NCBI GenBank assembly: GCA_015068025.1
Contig: SVLH01000001.1
Coordinates: forward strand, 62,001 to 126,000
DNA length: 64,000 nucleotides
Origin: Oscillospiraceae bacterium
GTDB lineage: Bacteria > Bacillota > Clostridia > Oscillospirales > Oscillospiraceae
Reading direction: 5' to 3'
Shown: piece after piece, positions 60,687 through 64,000 of the stretch
Position numbering within the stretch: position 1 is the stretch's first letter
How the letters are laid out: each line of letters begins with the position of its first letter
Program-made: the position numbers and the translations under genes
Notes under the pieces: generated by a model
Told to the model about the DNA's origin: nothing
Seen by the model: only the letters and a program-made list of their open reading frames with translations
The model's database searches: none

Positions 60687-63323
60687 TTACATCTGCATCG
60701 CCTTTGCGGATTCCTCCAGCTTGGCGATCAGTTCCTTGAACTTGGCGGCCTTTTCACGCTCCACATTGACAACCGCTTCCGGTGCCTTGGAAACAAACTT
60801 CTCGTTGTTCAGCTTGCCTTCCACGATGCGCAGACCGTTCTGTGCCTTCTCAATTTCCTTGTTGATACGATCCAGTTCAGCCTGAATGTCCACCAGTTCC
60901 GCCATGGGCATATACGCAGTGGCGTTGGCGGTGACCACGGAAACCTGACCGGAAATATCGGCAGGCGCCGCCTCGGCAAAGGCCACCTGGGAGGCGTAGG
61001 CCAGACGCTGCATGAAGTGCAGACCCTGCTGATAGATCTCCGGCGTAGCAGTGACCAGCAGCACCTCCGCCTTCTTGGAGGGGGGCACGTTCATCTCGGC
61101 GCGGCGGGCACGAATGGCCTTGATGGTATCCATGACAGCTTCCATAGCAGCGGCTTCCGCGGGGAAGTTCAGGGTTTCCTGATACTCGGGCCACTGCGCG
61201 GTCATCAGGAAATCGCCGCTGTGAGGCAGAGCCTGGAAGATCTCCTCGGTGATGAAGGGCATGAAGGGATGCAGCAGCTTCAGAAGATCGGTCAGCACAT
61301 AGCACAGCACGTTCTGGGCAACCAACTTCGCTTCCTCATCCTCGCCGTTCAGGCGGGTCTTGGTCAGCTCGATATACCAGTCGCAGTAGGTGTCCCAAAT
61401 GAAGTCATAGACCTTGGCGGATGCCACGCCGATCTCGTAGGCATCCAGATTCTCCGTGACTTCACGCACCAGATCGTTCAGCTTGCTGAGGACCCACTTG
61501 TCCTCCTGCTCCAGCTTGTCCGCCGCGGGCAGGGCGCACTTGTCGATGCTCAAGTTCATCATCACAAAGCGGCTGGCGTTCCAGATCTTGTTGGCGAAGT
61601 TCCGCATGGCCTCACACTTTTCGGTATAGAAGCGGGTATCGTTGCCGGGGGAGTTGCCGGTAATCAGATTAAAGCGCAGAGCGTCCGCGCCGTACTTCTC
61701 CGCCATCTCCAGAGGATCAATGCCGTTGCCCAGAGATTTGGACATCTTGCGGCCCTTGTCGTCGCGCACCAGACCGTGGATCAGGACGGTCTCAAAAGGA
61801 ATCTTCTTCATCTGCTCACAGCCGGAGAAGATCATACGGGCGACCCAGAAGAAGATGATGTCATAGCCGGTGACCATGACGGAGTTGGGATAGTAGAAGT
61901 CCAGATCAGCGGTCTTCTCGGGCCAGCCCAGCGTGGAGAATGGCCACAGAGCAGAAGAGAACCAGGTGTCCAGAACATCCTCGTCGCGAGTCAGGTGGGT
62001 GCTGCCGCACTTGGCGCACTTGGTGGGATCCTCACGATCCACGTTGATATGGCCGCAGTCATCACAGTACCAGGCAGGGATCTGATGGCCCCACCACAAC
62101 TGACGGGAAATGCACCAATCGTGCACATTCTCCATCCAGTTGATATAGGTCTTGGAGAAACGCTCGGGGACGAACTTCACCTCGCCGTCCCTGACAACAC
62201 GCAGAGCCTCCTCGGCCAGAGGCGCCATCTTCACGAACCACTGGGCGGAGATCAGAGGCTCCACGTCATTGTGGCAGCGGTAGCAGGTGCCCACGTTATG
62301 GCTGTAAGGCTCGGTCTTGACCAGATAGCCCTGTGCCTCCAGATCCTTCACGATCTGCTTGCGGCACTCGTAGCGGTCCAGTCCGTTATAGGGACCGCCG
62401 TTTTCGTTGATGATACCGTCATCGCCAATGCAGCGGATAACCTCCAGATTGTGGCGCAGACCCACCTCGAAGTCGTTGGGGTCGTGTGCGGGGGTCATCT
62501 TCACCGCGCCGGTACCGAAGCCAAGCTCCACATAATCGTCCGCAACGATGGGGATCTCACGGTTCATAATGGGCAGGATGCAGGTCTTGCCCACCAGATG
62601 CTTGAAGCGCTCGTCCTCGGGGTTGACTGCCACGCCGGTGTCGCCCATCATGGTTTCGGGGCGGGTGGTAGCCACTACCAGGTCGCCGGAGCCATCGGTC
62701 AGAGGATAGCGGATATACCAAAGATTGCCGGGCTTGTCGGTGTATTCCACCTCTGCATCAGACAGAGCGGTGATGCAGTGAGGGCACCAGTTGATGATGC
62801 GGCTGCCTTTATAGATCAGACCCTTGTCATACAGGTCGCAGAAGGTCTCGCGGACGGCCTTGGCGCAGGTGTCGTCCATAGTAAAGCGGGAGCGGCTCCA
62901 ATCACAGGACACGCCCATCTTCTTCTGCTGCTCCACGATGCGGCTGCCGTATTCTTCTTTCCACTTCCAAACACGCTGGAGGAACTTTTCACGGCCGAGA
63001 TCGTAGCGGGTCAGACCTTCCTTGACGCGCAGCTCCTCCTCCACCTTGATCTGGGTGGCGATGCCGGCATGGTCAACACCGGGCAGCCACAGTGTGGCAT
63101 AGCCCTGCATGCGCTTGAAACGGGTCAGAATGTCCTGCAGGGTGCAGTCCAGCGCATGGCCCATGTGCAGCTGGCCGGTGACGTTGGGAGGCGGCATGGA
63201 GATGGAAAAGGGCTTCTTCTTGGGGTCGGGATCCCCGTTGAAGCAATTTCCGTCCATCCACATCTGGTAAATGCGGCCTTCGGCCTGCTGGGGTTCATAC
63301 ACCTTGGGCAGTTCTCTATTCAT
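60687..63323 (-). CDS. valS: Valyl-tRNA synthetase
   Basis: 878-residue class I synthetase. HIGH-type motif HMGHAL (about 45-51), editing (CP1) domain with ATTRPETMMGDTGVAV, KMSKSLGNG, the anticodon-binding domain and a C-terminal coiled coil (IQAELDRINKEIEKAQNGLR). Length is normal. It is second after the YcxB-like gene, and the T-box further upstream very probably controls both. Confidence 0.97.
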   Translation of the reverse strand: MNRELPKVYEPQQAEGRIYQMWMDGNCFNGDPDPKKKPFSISMPPPNVTGQLHMGHALDCTLQDILTRFKRMQGYATLWLPGVDHAGIATQIKVEEELRVKEGLTRYDLGREKFLQRVWKWKEEYGSRIVEQQKKMGVSCDWSRSRFTMDDTCAKAVRETFCDLYDKGLIYKGSRIINWCPHCITALSDAEVEYTDKPGNLWYIRYPLTDGSGDLVVATTRPETMMGDTGVAVNPEDERFKHLVGKTCILPIMNREIPIVADDYVELGFGTGAVKMTPAHDPNDFEVGLRHNLEVIRCIGDDGIINENGGPYNGLDRYECRKQIVKDLEAQGYLVKTEPYSHNVGTCYRCHNDVEPLISAQWFVKMAPLAEEALRVVRDGEVKFVPERFSKTYINWMENVHDWCISRQLWWGHQIPAWYCDDCGHINVDREDPTKCAKCGSTHLTRDEDVLDTWFSSALWPFSTLGWPEKTADLDFYYPNSVMVTGYDIIFFWVARMIFSGCEQMKKIPFETVLIHGLVRDDKGRKMSKSLGNGIDPLEMAEKYGADALRFNLITGNSPGNDTRFYTEKCEAMRNFANKIWNASRFVMMNLSIDKCALPAADKLEQEDKWVLSKLNDLVREVTENLDAYEIGVASAKVYDFIWDTYCDWYIELTKTRLNGEDEEAKLVAQNVLCYVLTDLLKLLHPFMPFITEEIFQALPHSGDFLMTAQWPEYQETLNFPAEAAAMEAVMDTIKAIRARRAEMNVPPSKKAEVLLVTATPEIYQQGLHFMQRLAYASQVAFAEAAPADISGQVSVVTANATAYMPMAELVDIQAELDRINKEIEKAQNGLRIVEGKLNNEKFVSKAPEAVVNVEREKAAKFKELIAKLEESAKAMQM

Positions 63324-63361
63324 GTGATTTCTCTCCTATCTTCAGAACCTGTCAGTTCAAA

Positions 63362-63889
63362 TTACAAACTATATTCCACCGGTTTTCCGGTTTTTTTCGC
63401 AATAAACGCACGAAATGCGTCAATTTCCCCATTCTCAAAGCCTTTTTTTGCAAAGATCTTTCCCTTTTCCTTGCTGATAAAAAACAGGAAGTGATCCTCG
63501 GTCTCATAGGAATAACGGATGCTTTCATAGGCGCATTCCATTTCCGTTTCTTCCGTTGAAACCACAAAGCCATCCTCATCGAACACCGTTTCATAATCCC
63601 GCATGGCAGGATCCAGTTTTCGCAGCGTGAATCTGGCTTGCAGCGTATCCTGCATAAGCAGGCAGAAAAACAAGGCCACCAAAACCACCATAAAAAAGGT
63701 GGAACTGAACAGTTGGCCGGGTTCTCCGGCCTGTAACGCCATGACCAGCGTGAAAAGCTCCGCCAGCGCCAACACTCCCAGCAGAATATACGGGATCCCG
63801 CGGCGCTTTCCGTGCAGCAGCTTCCGCCGCACACGGAAGTATACCGTCAGCGCAGCCCGGTCATAAACAGTTTGATTTACAAAACGCAT
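63362..63889 (-). CDS. YcxB-like membrane protein
   Basis: 175-residue protein: basic N-terminus, two membrane helices (about 37-55 and 62-80) separated by a short loop, and a C-terminal soluble domain with the pattern YESIRYSYETEDHFLFFI seen in YcxB-like proteins. No function is known. The start at 63889 (MRFVNQTVYDRAALTVY) follows AAAGGAGAT. It lies directly after a T-box leader and 40 bp before valS. Confidence 0.78.
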   Translation of the reverse strand: MRFVNQTVYDRAALTVYFRVRRKLLHGKRRGIPYILLGVLALAELFTLVMALQAGEPGQLFSSTFFMVVLVALFFCLLMQDTLQARFTLRKLDPAMRDYETVFDEDGFVVSTEETEMECAYESIRYSYETEDHFLFFISKEKGKIFAKKGFENGEIDAFRAFIAKKTGKPVEYSL

Positions 63890-63902
63890 CTCTATCTCCT
63901 TT

Positions 63903-64000
63903 ACAACAAAAAACGCCCCGAGCCCATAAGGCTCAGGGCGAACAAAACCGTCCGTGGTACCACCTGAATTCCGCATCAACACTGCGGCACTCGTCACTCT
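63903..64000 (-). promoter_or_regulatory. T-box riboswitch, 3' part (probably Val)
   Basis: T-box sequence AGGTGGTACCACGG (63951-63964 region), followed by terminator CGCCCTGAGCC / GGCTCGGGGCG and TTTTTT (63906-63940). Stem I and the specifier codon lie beyond the right window edge, so the amino acid is inferred from valS downstream. Confidence 0.9.

Noticed and set aside
61017-63494. Forward open frame of 825 codons
   Set aside because: Antisense to valS; no motifs.

Overview
The window looks like a stretch of chromosome from an endospore-forming, anaerobic Clostridia bacterium, most probably of the Oscillospiraceae/Ruminococcaceae group (genus not assigned). The basis is gene content: spoIIAA-spoIIAB-sigF, sigH, spoIVA, spoVM, a SipL-type DUF3794/LysM protein, cotJ, cwlD, yunB, spoIIM and a SpoIID-domain protein. 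A PPi-type phosphofructokinase, T-box leaders and GC-rich clostridial coding sequence agree with this. No rRNA or tRNA gene was seen. One RNA gene, RNase P RNA, is present.

Layout. 1-9.2 kb is a forward operon in the order known from Bacillus (priA-def-fmt-peptidase-rsmB-rlmN-stp-prkC-rsgA). 9.3-15.3 kb carries the spore-envelope base layer: an unannotated 25-residue spoVM, sipL and spoIVA, the last two with sigma-E-like promoters, around a reverse amino-acid ABC transporter. 15.3-20.2 kb holds ogt, coaX, a pyruvate kinase without C-terminal domain, and divergent pfp and fba. 20.3-29.8 kb holds an amidase, rnpB (reverse, with an enlarged P12 arm), murD, yunB, ligA, a second deformylase, a Lar-like protein, a cotJ operon in which cotJA and cotJB are one gene, cwlD and radA. 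30-33.4 kb is accessory: a tyrosine recombinase, three small phage-like reverse genes behind a promoter with a TA-repeat spacer, hairpin repeats and a broken small ORF.

33.4-47 kb is mostly reverse: yebC, nif3-like, trmK, DUF1858, a zinc ribbon, sigH, ruvB-(membrane ORF)-ruvA-ruvC, xerD-spoIIM, a yrzE-like gene, yajC-tgt-queA and a SpoIID-domain protein with a 28-unit Glu-Pro tail. 47-56.7 kb holds asd and dapA (lysine/DAP pathway), an ABC-F protein, T-box-controlled tyrS, a DHHW/MBOAT O-acetylation pair and a threonine aldolase. 56.7-59.1 kb is the most striking part: a promoter overlapped by three LexA (SOS) box matches drives a 40-residue membrane peptide, a radical-SAM DNA-repair protein and its DUF4130-type partner. 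The last gene runs 104 bp into the opposite sigF. The spoIIA operon and a T-box-controlled YcxB-like/valS operon finish the window.

How the parts connect. sigH in this window would be expected to feed spoIIA, whose product sigma-F leads to sigma-E, the likely activator of sipL, spoIVA, spoIIM and yunB. The forward and reverse housekeeping blocks cover translation initiation and tRNA/rRNA modification, Holliday-junction processing and repair (ruvABC, radA, ligA, priA).
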